Source of the DNA: Aphanothece saxicola GSE-SYN-MK-01-06B
GTDB taxonomy: Bacteria; Cyanobacteriota; Cyanobacteriia; PCC-6307; Cyanobiaceae
Reading direction: 5' to 3'
NCBI GenBank assembly: GCA_019359745.1
Contig: JAHHGT010000009.1
Coordinates: forward strand, 1 to 64,000
DNA: 64,000 nucleotides
Position numbers and translations under genes: made by a program. The notes below the pieces were generated by a model. That model was not told where the DNA came from and ran no database searches. It saw only the letters and a list, made by a program, of their open reading frames with translations. Numbering within the stretch: the first letter of the stretch is position 1; the number at the start of each line of letters is the position of its first letter. Of the stretch, positions 28,499 to 37,333 are shown one piece after another.

Positions 28499-30448
28499 AT
28501 GCCTGCGCTGACCGATCCCTTTGCTCCGTTGCTGCTGGCCATCGCGGCGCCGCTGCTGTGGGGATGGCGCTGGCGGCGACCGACCTGGCAGATCCTTCTT
28601 CTGGGTGTGGGCTCCTGGGGAGCCATCGGCTGGCTGTCCCTGCTGCCGGGGGGACCAGGCCTGCGGCAGGCCTTCGGGCTGCTGGTGGGCCTGGACCTGC
28701 TCCTGGTGGCGGCGGCGTTGGTCGTCCGGCCGCATCGCTGGCGCGAGCGGCTGGGGGATCGTTCCCTGCGGCGGCCGCTGCTGGCGGTCCTGGCTCCGGC
28801 GCTGTTGTGCGCGGTGGCCCTGGGTTGGCGCGGGGTGATCCTGGAGTTTCCCTCCGATGGGTTCGTCTATTACGCCACCTATTTCGGCAGCGATCTGCTC
28901 GATACGGTGCGCCTCGATCCGTTGCGTTACAGCGCGCCGGCCAACTGGTTCTTCACGGCGGCCAGCTTCCTGTTCGGATTTCCTGAAGCCCTTGAGCCGT
29001 GGCGGGCCAGTCTGCTGGCAGCCCTGAACACCTTTCTGGTGCTGCTCGCCAGCTGCCAGCTCAGTCTGCGGTTCACCGGCAAGGTGGCCCTCTGCTGGCT
29101 CACGGCCCTGCTGTTTCTGCTGGGCATGGGGCACCAGAACTTTTCCTTTTTCCATCAGATCGCCCTCAACGGCACCCTCCCCGGGCTGGCCCTGGTACTG
29201 GCCGGGGCCACACCCCTGCTGGGATTGCTGCAGGGGGTGGCATGGCCCGGTGCCCGCCGGGTGGGGCAGGCAACGGCCGTGCTGCTGGTTTCCAGTTATG
29301 TCGCCTATCACGCCCATGGCGTGACGGCCTTTCTCACGGTCAATCTGCTGATCGTGACCAGCACCGCCAGCCTGGTGCTATGGCCTTCACGGCAGCGCCG
29401 GGTGGTCGGCGTCGCTGGGGCGGGAGTGCTGCTTTTGGCCCTGAACCGATTGCCCTGGCACCCAAGGCTGGAGTCGTTCTATGCCTGGCCGGAAACCATG
29501 CGCTTCGTGCATGACTACCGGTTGTTGGGCCATCGCTTTTTCTATTTCTGGCCCAGCCTCCCGGTGGCCACCTGGGAGCCGGTCTTTCTGGCCGCGCTGG
29601 GGTTTTCGGGGGTGTGCCTCGCCTTTTGGCGGAGCTGGCGGCAACCCCCCGGCGCGGTGCTGGCCCTGGCCCTGTTGGCGCCGCTGGTGCTGCTGGAGTG
29701 GTGGGCCCCCTTCGTCAGCGATCTGGTCTTCAAGCTGATCGAGCCGGACAGTGCCTACCGGCTGGTCTGGACCAGCCTGTTCTGGATCAGCATCCCCGCG
29801 ATGGCCTGGGCTCTGGAGCGAAGGTGGCGGGCGGCGGGCCGTACGCGCGGGGTGCTGGTGGTCACGATCGCCGGCCTGATCGCCGTGATGGCCTTCCCGC
29901 TGGAGCTGCGGGGCCGGCCGAATGTTCTTGTCTCCAAGGTGCCCCATCTGCTCACTCCCCTGGAGGAGGTGCGCCAGGCGGACGGGGCCACCATCGAACC
30001 GATCCTCAAGCCGTTACGCGAGTTGTGTGATCGCGATCCGTCGCTGAAGGGAAGAACGTTGTTGAGCGATCCCTACGTCGGAGCTGTGGTGGGCACACGC
30101 CAGTGCCTGCTTCCCGTGGCCGCCAGGGACATCACCAAACTGGCGGCGTCCACGGTGGAGTCGGGACAGTATCCGGGACTGCGTCGTGCCTTGGGTTCAC
30201 CTGCCGCTCTCAAGGCCTGGCTCGATCGGAACCGTGTCGATCTTGTGGTTCTGCGTGGGGATTACGCGCCCTACCTGAGCCGAATCGCTCGGGCCAGCAA
30301 CCATTGGCAACCAGATCTGGTTTCCAGCTACGCCGACCTCTCCCTCAACAGCCTCACGACGGCCCAGCTGCAGCGGGCGGGGTTCCGGCTGGAGCGGCGG
30401 GAACAGGGAATGAGGATCTACCTCAGGACCCGTGCTGCGCCCCGATGA
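28499..30448 (+). CDS. Polytopic membrane protein, GT-C-like, unknown function
   Basis: A 649-residue protein with about ten to twelve hydrophobic spans from the N-terminus to about residue 465, then a soluble C-terminal domain of about 180 residues (from GRPNVLVSKVPHLL). The extracytoplasmic loop FPSDGFVYYATYFGSD contains an acidic site, and the overall plan resembles GT-C glycosyltransferases or polysaccharide membrane proteins. No named family is certain. Its 3' end overlaps galE by 26 bases, and nucleotide-sugar genes lie next door, supporting a surface-glycan role as inference. Confidence 0.7.
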   Translation: MPALTDPFAPLLLAIAAPLLWGWRWRRPTWQILLLGVGSWGAIGWLSLLPGGPGLRQAFGLLVGLDLLLVAAALVVRPHRWRERLGDRSLRRPLLAVLAPALLCAVALGWRGVILEFPSDGFVYYATYFGSDLLDTVRLDPLRYSAPANWFFTAASFLFGFPEALEPWRASLLAALNTFLVLLASCQLSLRFTGKVALCWLTALLFLLGMGHQNFSFFHQIALNGTLPGLALVLAGATPLLGLLQGVAWPGARRVGQATAVLLVSSYVAYHAHGVTAFLTVNLLIVTSTASLVLWPSRQRRVVGVAGAGVLLLALNRLPWHPRLESFYAWPETMRFVHDYRLLGHRFFYFWPSLPVATWEPVFLAALGFSGVCLAFWRSWRQPPGAVLALALLAPLVLLEWWAPFVSDLVFKLIEPDSAYRLVWTSLFWISIPAMAWALERRWRAAGRTRGVLVVTIAGLIAVMAFPLELRGRPNVLVSKVPHLLTPLEEVRQADGATIEPILKPLRELCDRDPSLKGRTLLSDPYVGAVVGTRQCLLPVAARDITKLAASTVESGQYPGLRRALGSPAALKAWLDRNRVDLVVLRGDYAPYLSRIARASNHWQPDLVSSYADLSLNSLTTAQLQRAGFRLERREQGMRIYLRTRAAPR

Positions 30449-31583
30449 GTTCTGGGGCGGGCTGCGGCCCGGCACTTCGGTAACCCTGGGGATTGGCGCG
30501 CTGCCAGGCCCAGCCATCCCGGCAGATGTCCGCCAGAGAGCGCCGGGTCCGCCAGCCCATGCGACGCTCTGCCTGGCTGGGATCGGCGACACTCACGGCG
30601 GAGTCACCAGGCCGGCGTTCCACGACGGCGTAGGGCAACGTCAAGCCATTGGTGGTTTCGAAGGTCCGCAGCAGCTCGAGCACCGAATGGCCCTGGCCGC
30701 TGCCGAGGTTGAGGGTGAGCAGCTGGGGCGGTTCCGCCTGAAGCAGGCCCAGGGCGCGTCCATGGCCTTCGGCCAGGTCCATCACGTGCAGGTAGTCGCG
30801 GACGCCGGTGCCATCGCCCGTGGGCCAGTCGCCGCCGAACACCTCCAGCTGCTGCCGGCACCCTGCCGCGACCTGACAAAGAAAGGGAAACAGATTGTTG
30901 GGCCGTCCGCTGGGGTCCTCACCGATGCGTCCGCTGGGGTGGGCTCCCACGGGGTTGAAGTAACGCAGCAGGGCGATGCGCCAGCCCGGGGCGCTGGAAG
31001 CCACGTCGGTGAGCATCCGCTCCACGGCAGCCTTGGTGTAGCCGTAGGGATTGATGGGTTGCAGCGGGGCCGTCTCGGGGATCGGCACCGTGTCGGTGGT
31101 GCCGTAAAGGGTGGCGCTGCTGCTGAAGACGAGCGTCTGGCAGCCGTGGCGGCCCATGGCCTCCAGCAGCCGGACCGTGCCGGTGACATTCACGTCCCAG
31201 TAACGCAGTGGCTCGGCCATCGATTCGCCCACGGCCTTGAGGCCGGCGAAGTGGAGCACGGCGCTGATGCCGCCGTTCCCGTCCTGGAAGGCACGATCGA
31301 GATCCTGCTGGGAGCGCACATCCCCCCTGATCAGGGTGAGACTGCCGCCCACGGGCGCCGACGCCGACCAATGGTCCGTGGCGTCCTGGCGCCAGGGTCC
31401 CAGACCCGTCAGCTCGGCCACACGGCGCAGGGCCTCAGCACTGCCGTTGCTGAAGTCGTCCATCACCACAACCTGATGGCCGCTTTCCAGCAGGGCCAGG
31501 CTCGTGTGGCTGCCGATGAATCCGGCTCCTCCCGTGAGCAGGACCTTGGTCAAGGAATGGCCCCCCGTCAGGCTGTCGATCAC
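30423..31583 (-). CDS. galE: UDP-glucose 4-epimerase
   Basis: A 386-residue extended short-chain dehydrogenase: NAD-binding GGAGFIGSHTSLALL near the N-terminus, LHFAGLKAVGES, FSSSATLYG and the catalytic YGYTKAAVE (YxxxK). GalE features include RYFNPVGAHPSG and the YAVVERRPGDSAVSVADPSQ C-terminal part. It interconverts UDP-glucose and UDP-galactose for surface polysaccharide and galactolipid pathways. The start is uncertain: GTG 31583 gives ten extra residues before TTG 31553 (LTKVLLTGG). It is divergent from ugd (112 bases between starts). Confidence 0.92.
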   Translation of the reverse strand: MIDSLTGGHSLTKVLLTGGAGFIGSHTSLALLESGHQVVVMDDFSNGSAEALRRVAELTGLGPWRQDATDHWSASAPVGGSLTLIRGDVRSQQDLDRAFQDGNGGISAVLHFAGLKAVGESMAEPLRYWDVNVTGTVRLLEAMGRHGCQTLVFSSSATLYGTTDTVPIPETAPLQPINPYGYTKAAVERMLTDVASSAPGWRIALLRYFNPVGAHPSGRIGEDPSGRPNNLFPFLCQVAAGCRQQLEVFGGDWPTGDGTGVRDYLHVMDLAEGHGRALGLLQAEPPQLLTLNLGSGQGHSVLELLRTFETTNGLTLPYAVVERRPGDSAVSVADPSQAERRMGWRTRRSLADICRDGWAWQRANPQGYRSAGPQPAPELIGAQHGS

Positions 31584-31695
31584 AACTTACCTGTCCTTAA
31601 CCTCCGCCACCGCCAAGCTTCTCCCCGTGCTCCACACCTGGTGCCGGCCAAGTCCTGTCAATGGCGGTAATGTCCCCGAAGCATTGCCATCCCCC

Positions 31696-33108
31696 ATGGA
31701 TCCGGCCCCTTCGCCGATTCGCTCCATCTGTTGCATTGGTGCGGGTTATGTGGGGGGACCGACGATGGCGGTGATCGCCGACCGTTGCCCTGGCATTCAG
31801 GTGACTGTGGTCGACCTCAATGCCGAGCGGATCGCGGCCTGGAACGATCCGGATCTGGCGCGCCTGCCGGTCTACGAACCCGGGTTGGACGCCGTCGTGG
31901 GCAGGGCCAGGGGGCGCAACCTCCACTTCACCACCGAGGTGGATGCGGCCATTGCCGCAGCCGACATGGTGTTCCTCTCGGTGAACACCCCCACCAAGAC
32001 CCGGGGCGTAGGGGCCGGCCAGGCCAGTGACCTGCGCTGGATCGAGGTGTCGGCCCGCCAGGTGGCCGCCTCTGCCCGGGGCCACACGATCGTGGTGGAG
32101 AAGAGCACCCTGCCGGTGCGCACGGCGGAAACGGTGAAGGCGATCCTGGGGGCCGCCCAGCAGAACTGCCCGGAGGGCGATCGCAGGCAAGCCAAGACCT
32201 TCGCCGTGCTCTCCAATCCCGAGTTCCTGGCGGAAGGCACGGCCATCGGCGATCTCGAAGCGCCCGACCGGGTGCTGATCGGGGGCGAGGACGCCGCCGC
32301 GATCGAGTCCCTGGCGGGGATCTATGCCACCTGGGTGCCCCAGGAGCGGATCCTGCGCACCAACCTCTGGAGCAGTGAGCTCTCCAAGCTCACGGCCAAC
32401 GCCTTCCTGGCCCAGAGAATTTCCTCGATCAACAGCATCGCCGCCCTGTGCGAGGCCACCGGCGCCGATGTGCGCGAGGTGGGTCGGGCGATCGGCACCG
32501 ATTCCAGGATCGGCGCGAAGTTCCTGCAGGCCGGTCCCGGATTCGGCGGCAGCTGCTTCCAGAAGGACATCCTCAACCTGGTCTACCTCTGCCGCCATTA
32601 CGGCCTGGAGGAGGAGGCGGGTTACTGGGAGCAGGTGGTGACGCTCAACACCTGGCAGCAGGACCGCATTGCCCGCATGGTGGTGCAACGGCTGTTCGGC
32701 ACAGTCACGGGTAAGCGACTGGCGTTGCTCGGATTCGCCTTCAAGGCGGACACCAACGACACCCGCGAGGCCCCCGCCATCCGCATCTGCCAGAACCTGA
32801 TCGAGGAGGGGGCAAGGCTGGTGATCGTGGATCCCAAGGTGTCGCCCGCCCAGATCGGTGCCGACCTGGGCCAGCCCCCCTCGGCGGCCGACGGCGGTTG
32901 GCAGGCCGCGGATTCGCCGCTGGAGGCGGCCACGGGGGCTGATGCCGTGCTGATCCTCACCGAGTGGCGCGACTACGCCAGCCTCGACTGGGGTGCCATC
33001 GCGGCGGTGATGCGTCGCCCGGCCTGGTTGTTCGACGCCAGGGCCATCGCCGATGCCGCCGCCGCCCGCGCGGCGGGGCTTAACGTCTGGCGGGTGGGCG
33101 AGGGCTGA
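31696..33108 (+). CDS. ugd: UDP-glucose 6-dehydrogenase
   Basis: A 470-residue enzyme: ICCIGAGYVGGPTMAVIA (NAD fold), VEKSTLPVRTAE, NPEFLAEGTAI and the catalytic Cys in GFGGSCFQKDILN, all closer to animal/plant-type UGDH than to short bacterial Ugd. It oxidises UDP-glucose to UDP-glucuronate, the substrate of both next enzymes. ATG 31696 follows the spacer shared with divergent galE. The TGA is followed directly by the GTG start of UXS, so the genes are translationally coupled. Confidence 0.95.
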   Translation: MDPAPSPIRSICCIGAGYVGGPTMAVIADRCPGIQVTVVDLNAERIAAWNDPDLARLPVYEPGLDAVVGRARGRNLHFTTEVDAAIAAADMVFLSVNTPTKTRGVGAGQASDLRWIEVSARQVAASARGHTIVVEKSTLPVRTAETVKAILGAAQQNCPEGDRRQAKTFAVLSNPEFLAEGTAIGDLEAPDRVLIGGEDAAAIESLAGIYATWVPQERILRTNLWSSELSKLTANAFLAQRISSINSIAALCEATGADVREVGRAIGTDSRIGAKFLQAGPGFGGSCFQKDILNLVYLCRHYGLEEEAGYWEQVVTLNTWQQDRIARMVVQRLFGTVTGKRLALLGFAFKADTNDTREAPAIRICQNLIEEGARLVIVDPKVSPAQIGADLGQPPSAADGGWQAADSPLEAATGADAVLILTEWRDYASLDWGAIAAVMRRPAWLFDARAIADAAAARAAGLNVWRVGEG

Positions 33109-34050
33109 GTGACGCGGCGCAATCTGATCACCGGTGGGGCCGGCTTCCTCGGTTCCCATCTGGTCGACCGGCTGATGGAGGCCGGGGAAGAGGTGATTTG
33201 CCTCGACAACTTTTACACCGGACGCAAGGACAACATCCGCCACTGGCTGGGTCACCCCAACTTCGAGTTGATCCGCCACGACGTCACCGAACCGATCCGG
33301 CTTGAGGTGGATCGCATCTGGCACCTGGCTTGCCCGGCGTCTCCGGTTCACTACCAGTCGAATCCGATCAAGACGGCCAAGACCAGCTTCCTCGGCACGT
33401 ACAACATGCTCGGGCTGGCGCGTCGCGTCGGGGCCCGTCTGCTGCTGGCCAGCACCAGCGAGGTCTACGGCGATCCTGAGGTGCACCCCCAGCCCGAGAG
33501 CTACCGGGGCTGCGTCAACACCATCGGCATCCGCTCCTGCTACGACGAAGGCAAGCGGATCGCCGAGACGCTCTGCTTCGACTACCAGCGCATGCACGGA
33601 ACTGAAATCCGTGTGATGCGCATCTTCAACACCTACGGCCCCCGCATGCTTCCCGACGACGGCCGGGTGGTGAGCAACTTCATCGTCCAGGCCCTTCAGG
33701 GTCAGTCCCTCACCCTCTACGGCGACGGCAGCCAGACCCGATCCTTCTGCTACGTGGATGACCTGATCGAGGGAATGATCCGGTTGATGAACGGTGCGCA
33801 CACCGGCCCGATCAACATCGGCAATCCCGGCGAGTTCACCATCCGCCAGCTGGCGGAACGGGTCCGGGACCGCATCCAGCCCGGCCTGGAGCTCACCACC
33901 CAGCCCCTGCCCCAGGACGATCCCCTGCAGCGCCAGCCCGTGATTGACCTGGCCCGCGAGCTGCTGGGCTGGGAGCCGACGGTGAGCCTTGATGAGGGAT
34001 TGGAGCCCACCATTGCCTACTTCCGGGAACGGGTGCGGGAAGGACGTTGA
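33109..34050 (+). CDS. UDP-glucuronate decarboxylase (UDP-xylose synthase)
   Basis: A 313-residue extended SDR with the UXS signatures: [52 protein letters not shown] (catalytic Tyr and Lys) and [13 protein letters not shown] converts UDP-glucuronate to UDP-xylose, a donor for xylosylated surface glycans. The GTG start at 33109 abuts the ugd stop with no spacer. No fused N-terminal membrane segment (present in plants and animals) is seen. It is the middle gene of a coupled ugd-uxs-epimerase run. Confidence 0.93.
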   Translation: MTRRNLITGGAGFLGSHLVDRLMEAGEEVICLDNFYTGRKDNIRHWLGHPNFELIRHDVTEPIRLEVDRIWHLACPASPVHYQSNPIKTAKTSFLGTYNMLGLARRVGARLLLASTSEVYGDPEVHPQPESYRGCVNTIGIRSCYDEGKRIAETLCFDYQRMHGTEIRVMRIFNTYGPRMLPDDGRVVSNFIVQALQGQSLTLYGDGSQTRSFCYVDDLIEGMIRLMNGAHTGPINIGNPGEFTIRQLAERVRDRIQPGLELTTQPLPQDDPLQRQPVIDLARELLGWEPTVSLDEGLEPTIAYFRERVREGR

Positions 34051-35075
34051 CGGCGCCGGCGCCGATCCTCGTCACTGGGGTCGCCGGCTTCATCGGAGCG
34101 GCTGCGGCCGAGCGGCTGCTGGCCCGGGGCGATCGGGTGATCGGGCTCGACAACCTCAACGCCTACTACGACCCGGCCCTGAAACGGGCGCGGCTCGAGA
34201 GGCTTGAATCTCTGGCCCCACCAGGGGCCTTCCGCTTCCACCATCTCGATCTGGTGAACTCCGAAGGGGTGGCCGCGTTGTTTGCCGCCGAGCGGCCCGC
34301 CCGGGTGCTGCATCTGGCCGCCCAGGCAGGGGTGCGCCACTCGATCGACAACCCGGCGCTTTACATCCAGAGCAACCTGGTGGGCTTCGGCGCGATCCTC
34401 GAAGCCTGCCGCCACGGGAATGTGGCCCACCTGGTGTACGCCTCGAGCAGCTCGATCTACGGCGGCAACCGCCACATGCCCTTCTGTGAACAGGATCCGG
34501 TCAACCATCCGGTCAGCCTGTACGCGGCCACCAAGAAGGCGAATGAACTGATGGCCCACACCTACAGCCATCTCTATGGTCTGCCGGCCACCGGCCTGCG
34601 CTTCTTCACCGTCTACGGCCCCTGGGGCCGGCCCGACATGGCCCCGATGCTGTTCGCCAAGGCGATCCTGGCGGATGAACCGATCCGGGTGTTCAACCAC
34701 GGCCGCATGGAGCGGGATTTCACCTACATCGACGACATCGTCGAAGGGGTGATCCGCTGCCTCGACAAGCCTGCGACGGCGGATCCTGGCTTCGATCCGC
34801 TGCATCCCAACCCGGCCACTGCCGCCGCCCCCCACCGGCTCTTCAACATCGGCAATGCCCAGCCGGTGCCCCTGCTGCAGTTCATCGAACTGCTCGAGCA
34901 GGCCCTCGGACGCCCCGCGATCATGGATCTGCAGCCCATGCAGCCAGGTGACGTGCCGGCCACCGCGGCCGACACCACGTCCCTGGCGGCCTGGGTGGGG
35001 TTCCGCCCTTCCACCCCGATTGAGGCTGGGATCGAGCGTTTCGCGGCCTGGTTCAAGGAGTTCCAAGGCGGCTGA
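34047..35075 (+). CDS. UDP-glucuronate 4-epimerase type NAD-dependent epimerase
   Basis: A 342-residue [38 protein letters not shown] (typical of GlcA 4-epimerases), [29 protein letters not shown] and [14 protein letters not shown] (catalytic Tyr/Lys), then [14 protein letters not shown]. It likely makes UDP-galacturonate from UDP-glucuronate, competing with UXS for the same substrate. The start is TTG 34047, overlapping the UXS stop as TTGA. I rate 4-epimerase above GDP-mannose or other sugar epimerases because of the [16 protein letters not shown] pair. Confidence 0.9.
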   Translation: MTAPAPILVTGVAGFIGAAAAERLLARGDRVIGLDNLNAYYDPALKRARLERLESLAPPGAFRFHHLDLVNSEGVAALFAAERPARVLHLAAQAGVRHSIDNPALYIQSNLVGFGAILEACRHGNVAHLVYASSSSIYGGNRHMPFCEQDPVNHPVSLYAATKKANELMAHTYSHLYGLPATGLRFFTVYGPWGRPDMAPMLFAKAILADEPIRVFNHGRMERDFTYIDDIVEGVIRCLDKPATADPGFDPLHPNPATAAAPHRLFNIGNAQPVPLLQFIELLEQALGRPAIMDLQPMQPGDVPATAADTTSLAAWVGFRPSTPIEAGIERFAAWFKEFQGG

Positions 35076-35120
35076 GCCGACCCCTTCGGGCACAATGAAT
35101 CGCTGCCGATCCGCACCGTC

Positions 35121-36431
35121 TTGAAACCGCTCCAGAGCCTGCGGGGCATGGTCGACCTGCTGCCCGGTCAGACCCCCTTCTGGCAGCGGATCGAAGCCAC
35201 CGCCCGGGACCATTTCCGCCGGGCCGCCGTCGAAGAGATCCGCACACCGCTGCTGGAGGTGACCGAGCTGTTCGCCCGGGGCATCGGTGAGGCCACCGAC
35301 GTGGTGGGCAAGGAGATGTACAGCTTCGAGGATCGGGGCGAGCGCCACTGCACCCTGCGGCCAGAGGGCACCGCCTCGGTGGTGCGGGCCGCCATCCAGC
35401 ATGGTCTGGTGGCCCAGGGGCCCCAGCGGCTCTGGTATGGCGGGCCGATGTTCCGCTACGAGAGGCCCCAGGCCGGCCGGCAGCGGCAGTTCCACCAGAT
35501 CGGCTTGGAGTTTCTTGGTCACGCCGATCCGCGCAGCGACGTCGAGGCCATCGCCATCGCCTGGGATCTGCTGATGGATCTGGGGGTGGGCGGCCTGTCG
35601 CTGGAGCTCAACTCCCTGGGCAGTTCCGACGACCGCCTGCGCTATCGCAGCGATCTGGTGGCCTGGCTGGAGGCCCATCGCGAGGATCTGGATCCCGATT
35701 CCCAGCAGCGCATCAGCACCAACCCCCTGCGGGTGCTTGATTCCAAGAACCCCCAGACCCAGGCCCTGCTGGCCGGTGCTCCCACCCTGGCCGACGCCCT
35801 CGGTGACGAGAGCCGCGAGCGCTTCCTGCGGGTGCGGCAGGGGCTTGAGGCCCTCGCCATCCCCTTCAGGCTCAATCCCCGCCTGGTGCGCGGCCTCGAC
35901 TACTACGGCCACACCGCCTTCGAGATCACCAGCAGCCAGCTGGGGGCCCAGGCCACCGTCTGTGGTGGTGGCCGCTATGACGGGCTGGTGGAGCAGCTGG
36001 GCGGTCCCCCCACGCCTGCCGTCGGCTGGGCCCTGGGCCTGGAGCGGCTGGTGTTGCTGCTCAGTCAGGCCCTGCAGGACGAGGGGGCAGAACAGCGGCC
36101 AGTCGCGGCGCCCGACCTCTACGTGGTGAGCCGGGGGGTGGAGGGCGAGGCCTATGCGATGCGGTTGGCTCGCCACTGTCGCCATCGGCCCGGGGAGCCG
36201 CTGGCCGTTCAGGTGGATCTCTCGGGCGCAGGCTTTGACAAACAGCTGAAACGGGCCCGCCGCAGTGGGGCCCGCTGGGCGCTGCTGCTGGGGGATGAGG
36301 AGGCTGCCAATGGCACCGTGCGGCTGATGCCCCTGGCGGCGCGGCCAGGCGCGGGGGGGACGGGGCAGGCCGATCGCCAGATGAGCGAGACGGAGTTCCT
36401 GGCGCTCAGCCTGGATCAGCTCAACGCCTGA
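35121..36431 (+). CDS. hisS: Histidyl-tRNA synthetase
   Basis: A 436-residue class II synthetase: [13 protein letters not shown] (motif region 1), [14 protein letters not shown] (histidine/ATP site), [20 protein letters not shown] (motif 2), the histidine-binding [29 protein letters not shown] and GWALGLERL (motif 3). The C-terminal anticodon domain begins near PDLYVVSRG. It charges tRNA-His. The start codon is TTG 35121, directly before KPLQSLRGM. It sits 45 bases after the epimerase and converges on psbJ. Confidence 0.96.
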   Translation: MKPLQSLRGMVDLLPGQTPFWQRIEATARDHFRRAAVEEIRTPLLEVTELFARGIGEATDVVGKEMYSFEDRGERHCTLRPEGTASVVRAAIQHGLVAQGPQRLWYGGPMFRYERPQAGRQRQFHQIGLEFLGHADPRSDVEAIAIAWDLLMDLGVGGLSLELNSLGSSDDRLRYRSDLVAWLEAHREDLDPDSQQRISTNPLRVLDSKNPQTQALLAGAPTLADALGDESRERFLRVRQGLEALAIPFRLNPRLVRGLDYYGHTAFEITSSQLGAQATVCGGGRYDGLVEQLGGPPTPAVGWALGLERLVLLLSQALQDEGAEQRPVAAPDLYVVSRGVEGEAYAMRLARHCRHRPGEPLAVQVDLSGAGFDKQLKRARRSGARWALLLGDEEAANGTVRLMPLAARPGAGGTGQADRQMSETEFLALSLDQLNA

Positions 36432-36448
36432 AGCGCCACAGGGGCGAT

Positions 36449-36480
36449 AAAAAAGGACGCTCCCGTTGGTCGGGGCGTCC
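36449..36480 (-). terminator. Intrinsic terminator of the psbEFLJ transcript
   Basis: On the minus strand GGACGCCCC and GGAGCGTCC pair as a 9-bp stem (one wobble) around an 8-base loop, followed by six T (A-run at 36449-36454 on the plus strand). It lies 33 bases after the psbJ stop. On the plus strand no T-run follows, so it should not stop hisS transcripts in the same way. Confidence 0.85.
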
Positions 36481-36512
36481 AGAGATCGGATGATTCTCGT
36501 CGCTGGGCTGGA

Positions 36513-36713
36513 TCAGGCCGAACCGACGCCCACGTAGGAACCGTAGAAGAACAGGCCGACCACGAAGATGACGGCCATGCCGCCGGCGGTGGCGACCATC
36601 CAGAGGGGTAGAACCCCTTCGGTCCAACGGCTCTTCCACGCCACGGCCGGTCGGCCATCGGGAAGGCGGTCGGGAATACGGCCGTCAGGCAGTGAGGATT
36701 TCTTGCCGCTCAT
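36513..36713 (-). CDS. psbJ: Photosystem II protein J (extended picocyanobacterial form)
   Basis: A 66-residue protein whose C-terminal 36 residues are PsbJ ([20 protein letters not shown] then [12 protein letters not shown]), a one-span PSII subunit that helps assembly and plastoquinone-side electron transfer near cytochrome b559. The N-terminal 30 residues (starting [17 protein letters not shown]) form a charged stromal-side extension not present in typical 39-42 residue PsbJ; I recall similar length in marine picocyanobacteria. Last gene of the rubA-ycf48-psbE-F-L-J run, 17 bases after psbL. Confidence 0.95.
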   Translation of the reverse strand: MSGKKSSLPDGRIPDRLPDGRPAVAWKSRWTEGVLPLWMVATAGGMAVIFVVGLFFYGSYVGVGSA

Positions 36714-36730
36714 GGATGGGTGCCTCCCGA

Positions 36731-36850
36731 TCAGTTGAAGAAGTAGCTGGAGAAGAGGATGCCGATGACGAACACGAACAGCAGGCCCAGGTAGAGGCTG
36801 GTGCGGTTCAGTTCAACCGGCAGGTTGTTGGGATTGGAATTGCGCTGCAT
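36731..36850 (-). CDS. psbL: Photosystem II protein L
   Basis: A 39-residue protein beginning [20 protein letters not shown] and ending in one membrane span, [15 protein letters not shown]. This is the exact family length. PsbL lies at the PSII dimer interface and supports plastoquinone binding on the acceptor side. ATG 36850 gives the conserved N-terminus. It is 7 bases after psbF in the operon. Confidence 0.97.
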   Translation of the reverse strand: MQRNSNPNNLPVELNRTSLYLGLLFVFVIGILFSSYFFN

Positions 36851-36857
36851 GGATGTC

Positions 36858-36995
36858 TCAGCGACGGACGAACTGCATGGCGGCCAAGGCACCCAGGAAG
36901 AAAACCGTGGGGATGCCAAGGGCATGGACGGACAGCCAACGCACCGTGAAGATCGGATAGTTGCGCGGCGTGGTGGGGGCGGTGGACTGGGTCAT
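36858..36995 (-). CDS. psbF: Cytochrome b559 subunit beta
   Basis: A 45-residue protein read from ATG 36995: [20 protein letters not shown], then a single span with the axial heme ligand His in [14 protein letters not shown] and the end AAMQFVRR. With PsbE it binds the heme of cytochrome b559, needed for PSII assembly and photoprotection. Its ATG overlaps the psbE stop by four bases. Confidence 0.97.
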   Translation of the reverse strand: MTQSTAPTTPRNYPIFTVRWLSVHALGIPTVFFLGALAAMQFVRR

Positions 36996-37246
36996 GGTTC
37001 CTGGAGGCGCAGATCAAGGCTGCTCTTGCCCTCGTAACGCTGGCTCACGACGGGAGCCTTGGTTTCCTGGGCCTGGAAGTAGGCATCCGGACGGGGCGTG
37101 CCGAAGGCGTCGTAGGCCAGGCCGGTGGACACGAACATGAAGCCCGCCAGGAAGATGGCCGGCAGTGTCACCGCATGGATGACCCAGTAGCGGATGCTTG
37201 TGATGATCTCGAAGAACGGGCGTTCCCCTGTGGAGCCGGCAGCCAT
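36992..37246 (-). CDS. psbE: Cytochrome b559 subunit alpha
   Basis: An 84-residue protein with the stromal [20 protein letters not shown], the heme-ligand His in [20 protein letters not shown], then [18 protein letters not shown] and a lumenal tail. It binds the b559 heme together with PsbF. It heads the psbE-F-L-J gene set, 87 bases after ycf48; the spacer holds an inverted CCAACC (37280-37285) / GGTTGG (37311-37316) pair, but I cannot identify the promoter. Confidence 0.97.
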   Translation of the reverse strand: MAAGSTGERPFFEIITSIRYWVIHAVTLPAIFLAGFMFVSTGLAYDAFGTPRPDAYFQAQETKAPVVSQRYEGKSSLDLRLQEP

Positions 37247-37333
37247 AGCAACAAGCGTTCAGCCCGAAGATCCTAGGGGCCAACCGGGGACCACCGCCAG
37301 CCGGGCGGGGGGTTGGTTACAGAGGGACGCAGT

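Noticed and set aside
31597-36185. Minus-strand frames 31597-33801 and 34017-36185 opposite ugd/uxs and the epimerase/hisS genes
   Set aside because: Antisense shadows of enzymes with complete active sites; no recognisable protein features.
37280-37316. CCAACC/GGTTGG inverted repeat between ycf48 and psbE considered as a terminator
   Set aside because: Arms are short, the loop is long and no T-run follows, so a terminator call is not supported.
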